Assembly: GCA_017390645.1 (NCBI GenBank)
Contig: JAFPAZ010000241.1
Location: forward strand, 1 to 6,388
Source of the DNA: Lachnospiraceae bacterium
GTDB taxonomy: Bacteria; Bacillota_A; Clostridia; Lachnospirales; Lachnospiraceae
Direction of reading: 5' to 3'
Length of the DNA: 6,388 nt
Made by a program: the position numbers and the translations under genes
In this document: piece after piece, positions 6,058 to 6,388 of the stretch
How the letters are laid out: every line of letters begins with the position of its first letter
How positions within the stretch are numbered: the stretch's first letter is position 1
Notes under the pieces: generated by a model
Seen by the model: the letters and a program-made list of their open reading frames with translations, nothing else
Databases searched by the model: none
What the model was told of the DNA's origin: nothing

Positions 6058-6197
6058 ACTGATCCTCCATTCATCCTGTTACTTTCTAACTTTTTATTAT
6101 TTGGGTTCTAAGAACTAATCCTCAATGATTCACGACACATCTTGTAAACCACATTCCGGCGAAAAATCATCCGGATAACAACAATAATCCTAATCCT

Positions 6198-6239
6198 GCC
6201 TGTGAAATATTTCATGCAACCAAATACAGGCGTGTATTT
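6198..6239 (-). promoter_or_regulatory. Alternative hairpins in the mreB leader
   Basis: On the transcript, AAATACA and TGTATTT (6222-6228 with 6233-6239) form a perfect 7-bp stem with a 4-nt loop. The GCCTGT that is in this hairpin's loop and 3' arm (6226-6231 on the plus strand, ACAGGC) can instead pair with ACAGGC further downstream (plus strand GCCTGT, 6198-6203). That second stem would enclose the 12-bp palindrome TGAAATATTTCA. The two stems are mutually exclusive. I recognise no known riboswitch class and see no terminator after it. Confidence 0.45.
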
Positions 6240-6292
6240 TTCATCTTCTTTATATCTTATCCCTAATTTGCTTTTTTAAACATACACAATTA

Positions 6293-6320
6293 ATTATATA
6301 CGAATATTATATTTTTTCAA
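6293..6320 (-). promoter_or_regulatory. Sigma-A-type promoter for the mreB-flagellar gene run
   Basis: On the minus strand, TTGAAA (6315-6320) and a perfect TATAAT (6293-6298) are separated by 16 bp, in an AT-rich setting with upstream A-tracts. Transcription would start near 6286 and leave a leader of about 230 nt before mreB. A second TATAAT overlaps the spacer but has only a weak -35. No sigma-28-type flagellar promoter was found here or before flgF. Confidence 0.65.
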
Positions 6321-6388
6321 TTCTTTTTTTCGACATTTGCACAAATTTTTTTAACCCTTTTTTTAAGTTTTTTCTTTTAGAAAAAAAA

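Larger units (their letters stand above)
6058..6388. other. 331-bp gene-free region upstream of mreB
   Basis: No convincing coding sequence is seen on either strand. It holds the mreB ribosome site (GGAGG at 6064-6068), a leader of about 230 nt, and a promoter at 6293-6320. Several dyads are present: GTTCT-A-AGAAC at 6105-6115, TGAAATATTTCA at 6203-6214, and ATTTG/CAAAT at 6335-6346 upstream of the -35. The last 80 bp is very AT-rich with long A/T runs. A 6368-6388 inverted T/A pair at the window edge could be part of an upstream gene's end, but it is cut off. Confidence 0.7.

Noticed and set aside
6108..6215. 35-codon ATG frame on the minus strand in the mreB leader, rich in Arg, Ile and Val
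   Set aside because: No Shine-Dalgarno precedes the ATG, and the composition is what AT-rich leader sequence gives by chance. It would need ribosome profiling or conservation to revive.
6058..6290. Cyclic-di-GMP or other known riboswitch in the mreB leader
   Set aside because: None of the conserved core motifs of classes I know is visible; only generic hairpins are.

Overview
The window reads like part of a flagellated, low-to-moderate-GC Firmicute chromosome. The Clostridia are most likely, and a Lachnospiraceae-type gut anaerobe is my best guess. This rests on gene content, on the sequence character of the proteins and on strong AGGAGG-like ribosome binding sites. No taxonomic marker is present, so the family assignment is inference.

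All five convincing genes lie on the minus strand, so transcription runs from right to left. From the right edge: an AT-rich, gene-free stretch of about 330 bp holds a good sigma-A-type promoter (TTGAAA, 16 bp, TATAAT) and a leader of about 230 nt. It is followed by an actin-like cell-shape gene (mreB/mbl family, 5056-6057), two rod/hook-basal-body paralogues (flgF/flhO-like, 4086-4913; flgG/flhP-like, 3258-4073) and a short FlgJ-type rod-binding protein (2798-3133). After a 473-bp gap comes the DNA helicase gene recD2 (87-2324), whose 3' end lies inside a 37-bp tandem repeat that continues to the left edge.

The mreB/mbl - flhO - flhP order matches the known Bacillus subtilis mbl-flhO-flhP arrangement. 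It couples wall elongation with the part of the flagellum that crosses the wall. The adjacent FlgJ-like protein lacks a muramidase domain, so it looks like a rod scaffold or cap only. RecD2 is a housekeeping DNA-repair helicase with no obvious functional link to its neighbours.

The less ordinary material is in the gaps. A 207-bp non-coding element at 2356-2562 has long imperfect inverted arms and a hairpin core, and sits between perfect 14-bp direct repeats. It reads as a MITE-like insertion upstream of recD2. Two back-to-back hairpins separate flgG from the flgJ-like gene. The leader of flgF/flhO has a nested dyad and a possible 16-codon leader ORF, followed by an unusual A7G6 homopolymer as its Shine-Dalgarno. 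The mreB leader contains two mutually exclusive hairpins. I see no defence system, CRISPR array, tRNA, rRNA or recognisable riboswitch, and no new protein system.
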